A stretch of DNA of 26,304 nucleotides. Origin: Chloroflexota bacterium (GTDB lineage: Bacteria > Chloroflexota > UBA4733). Under the pieces are notes generated by a model. The model did no database searches and had not been told where the DNA came from. It was given only the letters and a program-made list of their open reading frames with translations. A program made the translations under genes and the position numbers. The stretch is taken from contig JAMCTA010000110.1 of assembly GCA_023381895.1 (NCBI GenBank), forward strand, positions 1 through 26,304, in the 5' to 3' direction. Positions 1-6,660 of the stretch are shown here, piece after piece (position 1 is the stretch's first letter; every line of letters starts with the position of its first letter).

Positions 1-414
1 GGACCTGGCACCTCCATGTATGGTCTGGCGGAACGACACCTCGGTCTCAGGATATCTACTTCCCGCCTCTCTGTGCGCCCACCCGTACTTTGGCAAGAGG
101 AGCTGCGGTACGAAGGAAAGCGCCGTTGGTGATGATTCTACGTGGAGTAATGTCGTTAGCCCTACAGCCTCACTTCCAATGGCTCCCTCTGGAGAACGCC
201 AGCCAACAAAGCAGTCGGACGATGTTTTTCCACCTGGAGCTACCGAACGCCGTAGAGAAGGTGAGGCTGTAGGATTAACCAAACAGTACAGTCATCCATC
301 GCTGCCGCGTGTAAGGTCAATATCATGCCTAACCCAACGTTTCATGTCTCCCCGACCAATAAGTACCATAAGGGTAACTACCCAGGTAGGCTTGGGCGGA
401 GTGGGTTGGACCAG
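1..414. other. No supportable gene
   Basis: Short open frames exist on both strands, but none has a recognisable domain, a ribosome binding site and a plausible composition together. Because the next 4.5 kb is full of broken mobile-element genes, this stretch is most simply read as decayed accessory DNA. Nothing further can be supported here. Confidence 0.4.
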
Positions 415-443
415 TTGACAGTTCCTGACGGTTGGTGCATGCT
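415..443 (+). promoter_or_regulatory. Possible promoter of the IS66-type remnant
   Basis: A perfect TTGACA -35 box (415-420) is followed after 17 bases by CATGCT (438-443), a weak -10. The ATG of the transposase remnant lies only 7 bases downstream, so any transcript from here would have almost no leader. The -10 match is poor and function is not assured. Confidence 0.3.
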
Positions 444-449
444 GGGGGC

Positions 450-692
450 ATGAACAGGCAGAGCGTGCGCGAGCGGGTGGAGCAGGTCTACGCGGTTGGC
501 GTGGAGGCGGTCGTCGAGCTGGTCCTCCGACTGGTGGAGGAGTTTGAGGGGCAGGTCGCGGACGTGGCGGCTCGCGTGGCGGTTCTGGATCGCCTCGGCC
601 ACGGCGCGGTCGTGCTCACGATCACCGGCCGCAGCTACCGTCTCGCCCATCATCAAGACTCGCAGGAGGTAACGCCGTCACCACGACCCTGA
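450..692 (+). pseudogene. IS66-type transposase N-terminal remnant
   Basis: The frame begins at ATG 450 and its first ~47 residues resemble the N-terminus of IS66 TnpC transposases: a stretch like VYAVGVEAVVELVLRLVEE followed by a heptad-patterned segment (QVADVAARVAVLDRLG). In intact family members this leads into a Asn/Ser-rich linker (NSSKPPSSD) and then the zinc-binding and DDE catalytic domains. Here the similarity stops at about base 595 and the frame ends at 692, so well over 80% of the protein is missing. It abuts a CHC2 zinc-finger pseudogene on the opposite strand, as expected from nested insertions and deletions. The family assignment rests on the coiled-coil pattern only; a chance coiled coil is the alternative. 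Confidence 0.45.
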
Positions 693-1119
693 CCAGGTCT
701 CCCGAACGGCTGCCGCGAAGGTCTCGCCCGGCAGCCGTTCGCAACCGACCGGCGAGACGCTAAGGGAACGGAATTGCCGCCGACCGTCACCGCTGCCGCG
801 GTGCATCTTGGCCGCAAAGTCGTGGTGTACATGCAGCCGTGAATTGACAAACTCTGCTGGTGGTCGCCGCCGTGCAGCGGACACCGGGCGCGCAGCCGTT
901 TGGCCGTCCGCCGGGCACGCGGGTCGTAGGCTTCCACCTCGGCTAGCGGCAGCGCCGACGTCATGGCTGGCAGTGCCGGGAACGCGCTCACCGCCGGTTG
1001 TCCAGCTCGCCCACCGCGGCAAAGTCGCGCTGCAAGAGCAGGCGGATGCCGGCCCGGCTCTCCCCGAAGCGGTCCAGGGCCACATCCAGCAGCTCATCCA
1101 GCTGGCCCGGACGTTTCAC
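653..1119 (-). pseudogene. CHC2 zinc-finger (primase-like) protein, frameshifted
   Basis: Reading leftward from GTG 1119, one frame gives an N-terminal segment (RPGQLDELLDVALDRFGESR, then LLLQRDFAAVGELDNRR). A stop is met at about base 995, but the next frame continues sensibly with AVSAFPALPAMTSALPLAEV and then ARCPLHGGDHQQSLSI. The CPLHGGDH..SLS string is the first half of a CHC2 zinc finger, the domain that starts DnaG-like primases of replicons and mobile elements. The second zinc pair (CxxC) that should follow about 15 residues later is not seen in any frame, and the last ~60 codons look scrambled. I read it as a decayed primase-type gene of an integrated element with at least one frameshift and a lost zinc-site half. 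The family call depends on one motif. Confidence 0.5.
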
Positions 1120-1202
1120 GGTTCACCACAAGCGAACCACGCCCCTGGGCGCGACCGGCCGGAAATCTCGTGGGGTATCCGTCGTAACCGGCAGAGGCCT
1201 GC

Positions 1203-1358
1203 AACCGATCATCTGATGATCTCAAGTAGGCGCACAGATGTGAAGCGCCATCGCAGCCACAGAGTCGTCTCGACATCCCAAACCGATCATCTGATGATCT
1301 CAAGTAGGCGCACAGATGTGAAGCGCCATCGCAGCCACAGAGTCGTCTCGACATCCCA
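1203..1358. repeat. Perfect 78-bp tandem duplication (2 copies)
   Basis: Copy 1 is 1203-1280 and copy 2 is 1281-1358; I see no mismatch between them. The unit covers the last codons and stop of the minus-strand hypothetical gene. Each copy contains the odd-centred palindrome GATCATCtGATGATC (1207-1221 and 1285-1299). The unit length is a multiple of three, but the stop codon lies inside it, so copy 1 is now untranslated 3' sequence. Confidence 0.95.
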
Positions 1359-2114
1359 ATATGCCGCAGCGGTAACGTACGGTGAAGCTGGAAAATTGAA
1401 GCCCTGCGTGGCGACGATGGCTGCCAGGCTCATATGGACCGCATCGAAATCACATGCGACCCCCGGCCAGTCTGGATAGACCAGCTCCCCGGCCACTCTT
1501 GCATACCGCTGCACAAAGTCACACCAAGCACGCGCGCTGTTGATCTCGAGAACCTTCGCGCCCGGGGGCTCGGGCTGGAGTTCCCACACCGACCAGGGGC
1601 GGCTATGCAGGCTCGCTTCAGTACCGAACTCCAAAAATACGCGCCACATACTGTGGCCACTAGCACCGATGGTTGACGTGTACAGCCCAAAGCTACCGGG
1701 TTTGGTGCTCGGCACGGTAGCCGCCGGGTCGCTCGCCCCAACGAAAGAGGCCCGCCTAAGTGCCGGGGGCGGTTCCGTTAATGACCGTCGCTGCGCGGCC
1801 GTCCCCCGCCGCAATCCTGGCCCGGTCCCAATCCAGCATTGGCGGCTTTGGGCTAACGGTCCTCTAACTACATCAGGATCTGTCTGGGCAATCTCACGAA
1901 TGAGTCCGCAGCGCTCGGTAATTTCATCGGCCGCGTCCGGGTCTAGCAGAACCCGACCGCTGGGACCGAGTACCATCCTAGTGCTGGTCCATGACGACAT
2001 GACCACCACGGAACGCAGTAGTCGAGCATCAGTAGCGAAAGAAATGCCTGGAACCCAGCCCGAGTCGAGCTCATCAATACGCGTTCGCAACCACTCGTTC
2101 CCACTTTGGGCCAT
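1287..2114 (-). CDS. Hypothetical protein, Trp-rich C-terminal domain
   Basis: This 275-residue frame starts at ATG 2114 and appears intact. No signal peptide or membrane segment is present. Residues ~1-85 are mixed charged and hydrophobic, followed by a low-complexity stretch (~90-125). The C-terminal ~130 residues carry a distinctive aromatic pattern: SMWRVFLEF, SVWELQPEPPGAKVLEI, RAWCDFVQRY, LVYPDWPGVACDFDAVHMSL and YWDVETTLWLRWRF. From memory this pattern recalls uncharacterised actinobacterial proteins ending in a Trp-rich segment, but I cannot assign a named family or function. The stop sits inside a 78-bp tandem duplication. It is flanked by pseudogenes on both sides and is the only long intact frame before the toxin-antitoxin pair. 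No clear ribosome binding site is visible. Confidence 0.6.
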   Translation of the reverse strand: MAQSGNEWLRTRIDELDSGWVPGISFATDARLLRSVVVMSSWTSTRMVLGPSGRVLLDPDAADEITERCGLIREIAQTDPDVVRGPLAQSRQCWIGTGPGLRRGTAAQRRSLTEPPPALRRASFVGASDPAATVPSTKPGSFGLYTSTIGASGHSMWRVFLEFGTEASLHSRPWSVWELQPEPPGAKVLEINSARAWCDFVQRYARVAGELVYPDWPGVACDFDAVHMSLAAIVATQGFNFPASPYVTAAAYWDVETTLWLRWRFTSVRLLEIIR

Positions 2115-2187
2115 CGCGCTTGCCTAGTCTGCGTCAGCCCCCGTCACTGCCTGGTCGCGATACGAAGCACCGATCATCAAGCGGGTC

Positions 2188-2711
2188 TCAGCAGGTGATG
2201 TATACCTCGTTACCCCAGCCGGAGCTGCTGGCATCAGGCGGGCTGTAGCCGGACGGAAATTCGACGTAGTACGACATCCATCCCTGGTAGTAGCCATCCT
2301 GACAGCCTACTGGGGCGTTAGCCTGAGCGTAGTTCGTATTGTAAAACGGTATCGTGCCTGAATCGCTTACGAGCTGACCGTTAAAGTACAGTGCCGCCTC
2401 GATTTCGATGTACGGCACCGGTGATGTGCAGCTAAGCGTGACTACCACGTTAACGTTACCTGGCACGTGCATCGAATTGTGGGGTTCTGGACGTTGGGCG
2501 TGCAGACGATCTCGCCCTGGGCGGGATTAGCGGTAGTCGACGGGCGAGCCACCACAGAGTAAGCTGGGCGAGGACTCGATGAACTCGTCGGAGCCGACAG
2601 CGGCGGAGGGGCAGCTGCAGGCGAAGCCGCTGCAAGCGCTGCCTCTGCCGGAATCAGCATAGCGAGAGCCATCGCTACAGCAAGGAAAGTGCGGAACAGG
2701 GGTTTGGGCAT
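2188..2711 (-). pseudogene. Small secreted protein, frameshifted
   Basis: The first frame starts at ATG 2711 with a textbook Sec signal peptide (basic MPKPLFR, hydrophobic core, Ala-rich cleavage region) followed by a Ser/Pro/Ala linker and EIVCTPNVQNPTI. It then runs to a stop after RCTCQVTLTW. The other frame picks up at about base 2472 with HVPGNVNVVVTLSC and ends in a Tyr/Ser/Gly-rich segment closing with GNEVYITC at 2188. Joined across ~2470 they give a coherent extracellular protein of about 170 residues with four or five cysteines, probably a disulfide-bonded beta fold. The two halves fit so well that a recent single indel, or a sequencing error, is likelier than two genes. Similar small secreted proteins occur in GC-rich soil bacteria; the function is unknown. 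Confidence 0.65.
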
Positions 2712-2772
2712 AGTTCGGTGTATGCCTTTCCCTACCGAGTGAGCAGTGACCGACGCTCCTCGCGGTCGGAGT

Positions 2773-2786
2773 ATACCCTATGGTAT
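2773..2786. promoter_or_regulatory. Small inverted repeat ATACC-N4-GGTAT upstream of the secreted gene
   Basis: The inverted repeat ATACC-CTAT-GGTAT lies about 65 bases upstream of the secreted-protein start. On the minus strand it overlaps TATACT, a good -10 hexamer. No convincing -35 accompanies it. A second hairpin-forming GACCG/CGGTC pair lies between it and the gene. This may be the promoter of the secreted gene. Confidence 0.25.
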
Positions 2787-2913
2787 CGGCGCCGGCGGCA
2801 GCCGCAACACCCCCCGCCATGTGCGCCGCGTTCACGTCGTCGGCCCCGCCCAATGCCGCCGTCGGCAGCCGCTTCACCGCGATCCCCATTGCGCGTAACG
2901 CTGCCGCCGCCAT

Positions 2914-3057
2914 GGTGGCCTGCTTCTTCTTTAAGAGTCCCTGCCCCTGGGCCCACGCCCGGTACCGGGCGATGCTGCGTCGGGTGTGCCCCAAGCAGCC
3001 GGCGATCGAGCGGTCGCTCTCACCCATCCGCAGCAGGCGTACTACATTCCATGACAT
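2914..3057 (-). pseudogene. IS21-type IstA N-terminal remnant
   Basis: Reading leftward from ATG 3057, the first ~48 residues contain a helix-turn-helix of the kind that opens IS21-family IstA transposases: VRLLRMGESDRSIAGCLGHT followed by RRSIARYRAWAQGQGLLKK. In intact IstA (about 400-500 residues) an rve/DDE integrase core follows. Here the similarity ends near 2914 and the frame runs into unrelated Ala-rich sequence before overlapping the secreted-protein gene. No IstB ATPase is nearby. It could also be another HTH protein with the same resolvase-type fold, so the IS assignment is moderate. Confidence 0.5.
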
Positions 3058-3073
3058 CCATCGTCGCGATTCT

Positions 3074-3119
3074 CCGATGACTCATCGGCGACTCTCCCCC
3101 TTTCGCTCGGGAGGAGAGT
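3074..3119. repeat. Two adjacent hairpin-forming inverted repeats
   Basis: CCGATG-act-CATCGG (3074-3088) is followed directly by ACTCTCC facing GGAGAGT with a GC-rich bulge (3090-3119). They sit just upstream of the IstA remnant, where an insertion-sequence end would be expected. No T-run follows, so I do not call them terminators. Confidence 0.4.
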
Positions 3120-3196
3120 GTCGAATCTCCTCGGAATCGCGCCGGCTGTCCCGACTCTACAGCACGCTCACTGCCGGCGCCCTTTGGCCGTGAAGC

Positions 3197-3701
3197 CTAT
3201 GAGCAGTATCGGACGTAAAATGACAGAAACGCTCGGATGGCGGGGAAGGCGAGGGCAACGAGGGCGAGGAGGAGGATGCCGGGTGACCGGCCTCCATGGC
3301 CGTGAGGAAGGCGAGGGCGCTAGGATCGTCGAGGCGAACCACCACCGGTTGTTCTTCACCGTGCAGCTGGGCGTAGCCCACGAGCGCCACGGTGAACGGC
3401 GGCGCGCTCTCCTGTTCCTGTGCCGCCGGGAGGAAGGTTCCCAAGGCGGTGAGGGTACGGAACGCCTGGTCGAGTTAGGGGAGCGTGATGGTGGTGGGTT
3501 GCGCCGGCGTTGCCGCGCGTTGCACGGCCGTCAAGCACGTCGCGCAGAATGGCCAGGGGGTGCCGTCCGGTCGGAGCGTGCCGGCCACCGGCCGGCCGCA
3601 GCGCTGGCACGGGTGCTCGCCGGTGTTGCCCTTGATCTTGCCGGCTGCATGGTCTCGTCAAGGGTTGGGGTGTTCCCGGAGTCAGAAGGGCGCTGGCGCA
3701 T
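3197..3701 (-). pseudogene. Zinc-ribbon protein with C-terminal membrane segment, decayed
   Basis: The reading starts at ATG 3701 behind GGAAAGGA (MRQRPSDSGNTPTLDETMQP). A shift near 3638 leads into KIKGNTGEHPCQRCGRPVAG and TPWPFCATCLTAVQ, two CxxC knuckles typical of a zinc ribbon. An in-frame TAA at 3478 interrupts ITLP/LDQAFRTLTALGTFL; CAA to TAA (Gln to stop) would explain it. The frame continues with PPFTVALVGYAQLHGEEQPV and VVRLDDPSALAFLTAMEAG. A second shift near 3280 restores a hydrophobic end, GILLLALVALAFPAIRAFLS, before TAG at 3197. Three lesions in ~170 codons point to real decay. The parent was probably a small Zn-ribbon protein with one C-terminal membrane anchor. It was transcribed divergently from the toxin operon, across the GTATAC-rich region. 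Confidence 0.5.
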
Positions 3702-3743
3702 CGTCACGATTCCTTTCCTTGCGCCGTGCTGGCGGTTGGTCGG

Positions 3744-3780
3744 TTTGGTATACTGTGCTGAATGTATACTATTTGCATAC
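3744..3780 (+). promoter_or_regulatory. Toxin-antitoxin promoter with GTATAC operator-like palindromes
   Basis: Two copies of GTATACT (3748-3754 and 3764-3770) are spaced 16 bases apart, with a related GCATAC at 3775-3780. GTATAC is a perfect six-base palindrome. Each copy contains TATACT, a good -10 hexamer, and 3765-3770 is placed to start transcription about 15 bases before the toxin ATG. No strong -35 is seen. Ribbon-helix-helix antitoxins usually bind such short palindromes in their own promoter, so this is inferred to be the autoregulatory operator. Confidence 0.45.
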
Positions 3781-3792
3781 GACCGCGCCGAC

Positions 3793-4077
3793 ATGCTGCG
3801 GATTCGCACGCTGGAGATCGATGCGCACATCGAGGAGAAGATTGAGCAGGCGCACGGCGTCGCCTTCCTGGAAGCGGACGAGGTCGCCTCGTCTCCCGCC
3901 CATTACGTGCGCCGGGGACGCAATGACCTATACCTGGTCTTTGGCCAGACCGATGCCGGCCGCTACCTCCTCGTCGTCCTGGCCGACCACGGCGCGGGGC
4001 TGTGGCGGGTCGTGACGGCGCGCGACATGACGGCGACGGAGCGGCGCGTGTATCGAGAGGAGCGAGGACTGCGATGA
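3793..4077 (+). CDS. BrnT-like toxin of a type II toxin-antitoxin system
   Basis: This 94-residue protein starts at ATG 3793 and ends in a TGA that overlaps the ATG of the next gene. It follows the BrnT pattern: an N-terminal segment with IEEKIEQAHGVAFLEADEV (compare the HGV...EA/EV region), a central Y-rich strand (YVRRGRNDLYLVFGQT), then DAGRYLLVVLADHG and finally VVTARDMTATERRVYREER. The last string matches the family's conserved ISAR..T..ERR.YE motif containing the Arg residues implicated in ribonuclease activity. BrnT folds like RelE and cleaves RNA; the partner neutralises it and represses the operon. The toxin-first order is normal for this family. No Shine-Dalgarno sequence is evident. 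Neighbouring genes are decayed, so this pair may have been retained by addiction. Confidence 0.75.
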   Translation: MLRIRTLEIDAHIEEKIEQAHGVAFLEADEVASSPAHYVRRGRNDLYLVFGQTDAGRYLLVVLADHGAGLWRVVTARDMTATERRVYREERGLR

Positions 4078-4334
4078 GTGACGAGCAGGAGACGCTGGAG
4101 CAGACGATTGCCCGTATCGAGGCTGGCGACGCCATGCGGGACACGGATGAGGTCGTGACCCTGGTGGCAGAGAAGCGGCCGCTGGACAAGCTGGTGCCCG
4201 TGCGCCTGACGGATGAGCAGTATCGCCAACTCCGGGTATCCGCCCAGCGGATGGGTGTCGGTCCCTCCACCCTCGGGCGCATTTGGATCCTCGAGAAGTT
4301 GCGGGAAGCGCAACCCGCCCGCGAATCTGCCTGA
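4074..4334 (+). CDS. BrnA/CopG-like ribbon-helix-helix antitoxin
   Basis: The gene starts inside the toxin's stop (ATGA, four-base overlap), implying translational coupling. It encodes 86 residues. The N-terminal ~45 are acidic and likely wrap the toxin (DEQETLEQTIARIEAGDAMR). The C-terminal ~40 form a ribbon-helix-helix fold: a beta strand (KLVPVRLTDE) and two helices (EQYRQLRVSAQRMGVGPST and LGRIWILEKLREAQ). Antitoxins of this family combine toxin neutralisation with DNA-binding autoregulation, and the GTATAC palindromes upstream of the toxin are the probable target. The WILEKL/WILEHL helix recurs in the protein at 9256-9462 and in a fragment at 10821, so related antitoxins are scattered here. 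Confidence 0.75.
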   Translation: MSDEQETLEQTIARIEAGDAMRDTDEVVTLVAEKRPLDKLVPVRLTDEQYRQLRVSAQRMGVGPSTLGRIWILEKLREAQPARESA

Positions 4335-4439
4335 TGATCCGCGTCGGGCGCGCCGGGTGCTGACGCTATGGTACTGGAGGGTCTCCGGTCAGGATAGGAG
4401 CCACCCGGTACATTTTTGTGCGTTTGATTGCAGGGACGC

Positions 4440-4610
4440 TCATCTGCCGAGCAGCCGCTCCCACCAGCGCTGGCGTGTGGGTTCCTGCGGCGCCGGCAGC
4501 GCCAGGGTGCGGGACTGTTCCCGGGCCAGCAACTCGCGCAGCTGCGCTTGGGCGGTCGTGGCGGCGGCCAGTTCTTCCGGACCAATCCCCGCACTCGCCA
4601 TCTTGCACAT
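4440..4610 (-). pseudogene. C-terminal remnant of an unidentified protein
   Basis: A 56-codon minus-strand frame from ATG 4610 ends with a helical, coding-like segment (TTAQAQLRELLAREQSRTLA, then a Pro linker and RQRWWERLLGR). Its first ~16 codons are antisense to the GrpB fragment and are probably not original, so the genuine part is about 4440-4562. It looks like the C-terminus of a larger protein cut off by the rearrangement that also truncated GrpB. I do not recognise the family. Confidence 0.3.
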
Positions 4611-4824
4611 CGTGCCGTTTGGTGGCGCCGAGTGGCGACGCTGTCTCGTCTTCCGGGATTACCTTCGCGCCAATCCGGACGTCGCAGGGGCATACGCGGC
4701 GCTCAAGCGGGATCTGGCGCGACGCTTTCCCCACGATCACGAACGCTATGGCGCGGGCAAGCACGCCTTCGTCCACGAGGTGCTACAACGGGCCCTGGCG
4801 CCCGGCCCGACTGCCTCTCCCTGA
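4563..4824 (+). pseudogene. GrpB (UPF0157) nucleotidyltransferase-fold fragment
   Basis: Only the C-terminal half of a GrpB-family protein is present, and it carries one frameshift. One frame gives GGQFFRTNPRTRHL. After a single extra base near 4605, the next frame gives HIVPFGGAEWRRCLVFRDYL, then RANPDVAGAYAALKRDLARR and FPHDHERYGAGKHAFVHEVL. Family members are about 170-190 residues with an N-terminal nucleotidyltransferase core (VGSTSVPGLxAKPIID), which is absent here. The fragment starts exactly where a minus-strand remnant ends, marking a deletion or recombination junction near 4560. Function of the intact family is uncertain despite its nucleotidyltransferase fold. Confidence 0.75.
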
Positions 4825-4863
4825 CGGCGCCAGGCCGCCGAGATGCCGGGTAGTGGCATGGAC

Positions 4864-4892
4864 TTGGCCGCCTGCTGCCGCAACCATATAAT
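4864..4892 (+). promoter_or_regulatory. Strong sigma-A-type promoter for the HExxH protein
   Basis: TTGGCC (4864-4869) and a perfect TATAAT (4887-4892) are separated by exactly 17 bases. The predicted start of transcription (~4899) leaves a leader of about 30 bases before ATG 4930, which has AAAGGAGGG at 4916-4924. This is the best promoter in the window. Confidence 0.7.
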
Positions 4893-4929
4893 GTAATGCG
4901 TGCACCATCGACCGGAAAGGAGGGCGCCC

Positions 4930-6267
4930 ATGCCCGCATCGGCGTCATCGTCGGGCGGCGTGCCGTCGGAACGGGATGCCGCGTTCCCCCTCGCCCTCCT
5001 CGCTGAAGTGGACCGGCTGGCCACCCGCTCGTTGTGGCCGAACTATGACCCGCGAACACTGCCAGTCGCCATCTACGACGGCCGGCAGACCTGGCTTTCC
5101 CGTCATCCCGACCCGCCGCCGGAGTTCACGCCCGGCGAGGCGCGTTTACCCTTCCTGGTGTACCCTGGCCTGCATCCTGCCGTGCGCGCCAACAGCTCGG
5201 TTACCCTGCACGGTCACGCCACAGCGACGGTGCTGCTGGACGGTACCGGTCGGCGCAGCCTGACGGACCTGGCGGCCCTCGTCATTCACGAGCTCTTCCA
5301 TGTCTACCAGCGCCAGCGCCGTCCCGATTGGACCGCCAACGAAGCAGACCTGTTCGTCTACCCGATGGATGACGCCGACCTGCTCCACCTCCGGCATCTG
5401 GAGACGGCGGGGCTGCGTCAGGCATTGCACGCGCTTGACCCGCTCGAGCAGGCGTCCTGGGCAGCGATGGCGCTTGGTTATCGTCGGGAACGTTTCGAGC
5501 GGCTGCCAAGCGAAGCAATCGCTTACGAGCGAGGCAATGAGTTGCAGGAAGGGCTGGCGCGCTACGTCGACGGCAAGGCACGTGGCGATCTTGACCGCCT
5601 TACGGCGCTCGACCAGGATTTCCCGGCGGACGGCGTACGCGAGCGCACCTACGCCGTTGGGCGTACCCTGGCTCTGCTCCTCGACCGGCTCGCCCCCGGC
5701 TGGCAAGATGAGCTGGAGGCAGGGGAGACGCGGCCGCTGGACGTGCTGCTGGCAACAGCGCTTGCCCGCCTTGGCGCCGCTCCGGCCGTCTTCACCCAGG
5801 AGGAGTTGGCGCACACCAGGGAGCAGGCGCAGGCGGACGTGACCACGCTGCAACGGGAGCGCAGCGAGCACCGGAAGGACTTCTTCGCCTTGCCCGGCTG
5901 GCAGGTCGTCATTCGCGTCGAGCACGGCGAGTCGTTGTGGCCGCAGGGGTTCGATCCCTCCAACATCCAGCAACTTGGCGATAGCGAGGTATTGCACACG
6001 CGCTGGCTCCGGCTCGGCAACACCGCCGGCAGCGTCGAGGTGCTCGGCTGGCAGGCGCTCACGGAGGCGGCGGGCATACATCCGCTCTTCACCGGCGTGC
6101 GCACGGTGACCATCGCCGGACTGCCGGAGCAACTGGTGGTCCGAACCGCTGCTGCTGACGCGATCGAGGTCACCGCCGTCGGCGTCACGGCGACCTTTCG
6201 ACAGGCCCGGCTGGAAACGCAACAGCGCGTTGTGGTGATCACGATCAAGGGCAACCAGCCGATATGA
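4930..6267 (+). CDS. Putative gluzincin-like zinc metallopeptidase, cytoplasmic
   Basis: I place the start at ATG 4930, five bases behind AAAGGAGGG, rather than at GTG 4900; this gives 445 residues. The zinc-binding motif is HELFH (His120, Glu121, His124). About 83 residues later NELQEGLARY supplies a likely third ligand (Glu207), the HExxH...EGxAxY layout of gluzincin peptidases. Residues 1-115 form an N-terminal domain. Residues ~290-315 look like a charged helix (TREQAQADVTTLQRERSEHR). The C-terminal ~120 residues are beta-rich (VVIRVEHGESLWPQGFDPS, then VEVLGWQALTEAAGIHPLF). No signal peptide or membrane segment is present, so it should be cytoplasmic. It has its own near-consensus promoter and no co-directional partner. 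I cannot name a peptidase family; the substrate is unknown. Confidence 0.7.
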   Translation: MPASASSSGGVPSERDAAFPLALLAEVDRLATRSLWPNYDPRTLPVAIYDGRQTWLSRHPDPPPEFTPGEARLPFLVYPGLHPAVRANSSVTLHGHATATVLLDGTGRRSLTDLAALVIHELFHVYQRQRRPDWTANEADLFVYPMDDADLLHLRHLETAGLRQALHALDPLEQASWAAMALGYRRERFERLPSEAIAYERGNELQEGLARYVDGKARGDLDRLTALDQDFPADGVRERTYAVGRTLALLLDRLAPGWQDELEAGETRPLDVLLATALARLGAAPAVFTQEELAHTREQAQADVTTLQRERSEHRKDFFALPGWQVVIRVEHGESLWPQGFDPSNIQQLGDSEVLHTRWLRLGNTAGSVEVLGWQALTEAAGIHPLFTGVRTVTIAGLPEQLVVRTAAADAIEVTAVGVTATFRQARLETQQRVVVITIKGNQPI

Positions 6268-6660
6268 TGCGGCGCCAGTCCCGCGCCGCCGTCAGGACTC
6301 GCCCGCGGGTGATCCCCTGCTCGGCGGCATCCGCGAGCACACGATCGACGAGCTGCCCGCCGATGCCGCGATCGCGCCGGTCGGGCACGACGAACAGTTC
6401 GTCCAGGCGTAGATACCGTTCGCCGGCCGGTATGACAGCCACCCATCGCTCGTCTGGACAGTGCCGCAGGCGGGGCCGATGATGCGCCCCTCCGCTTCCG
6501 CTACCCAGCAGCACTGGTCGAGCCATTGGCGCACGTCTTCCGCCGTGGCAGCGACTATGCCGATGATGTTGTCTTCCGCCGCCCATTGCTGCTGCAAGGC
6601 AACCAGGGCCAGCACATCGTCCGGCAGACATCGCCGGATACGGTAGTCGTCGTTCTCCAT
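6245..6660 (-). pseudogene. GNAT N-acetyltransferase, frameshifted and C-terminally clipped
   Basis: The gene starts at ATG 6660 behind GGGGAGA. Frame one reads MENDDYRIRRCLPDDVLALV through RIIGPACGTVQTSDGWL. A shift near 6440 then gives VIPAGERYLRLDELFVVPDR, the acetyl-CoA-binding motif A DRGIGGQLVDRVLADAAEQG, and TRGRVLTAARDWRRII. In the GNAT family this is the R/QxxGxG/A pyrophosphate loop (here RDRGIGG). The protein should go on with a FYxxxGF motif, but here it ends in SAGCP, overlapping the end of the convergent metallopeptidase gene. So one internal frameshift and loss of about 12 terminal residues are evident. If the shift were a sequencing error, the acyltransferase would still lack its last strand. 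Confidence 0.75.

Noticed and set aside
2527..3057. 176-residue minus-strand protein as one gene
   Set aside because: Only the first ~48 residues resemble IstA; the remainder is Ala-rich filler that overlaps the signal peptide of the secreted protein in another frame.
3118..4077. Single 319-residue plus-strand protein ending in the BrnT-like sequence
   Set aside because: The first two thirds are antisense to a zinc-ribbon pseudogene and low in complexity; only the part from ATG 3793 matches the BrnT family and its usual length.
5146..6222. Long minus-strand open frame inside the HExxH gene
   Set aside because: It mirrors the coding strand of a convincing zinc-metallopeptidase-like gene, lacks domain resemblance and has an Arg/Leu/Gln-rich shadow composition.
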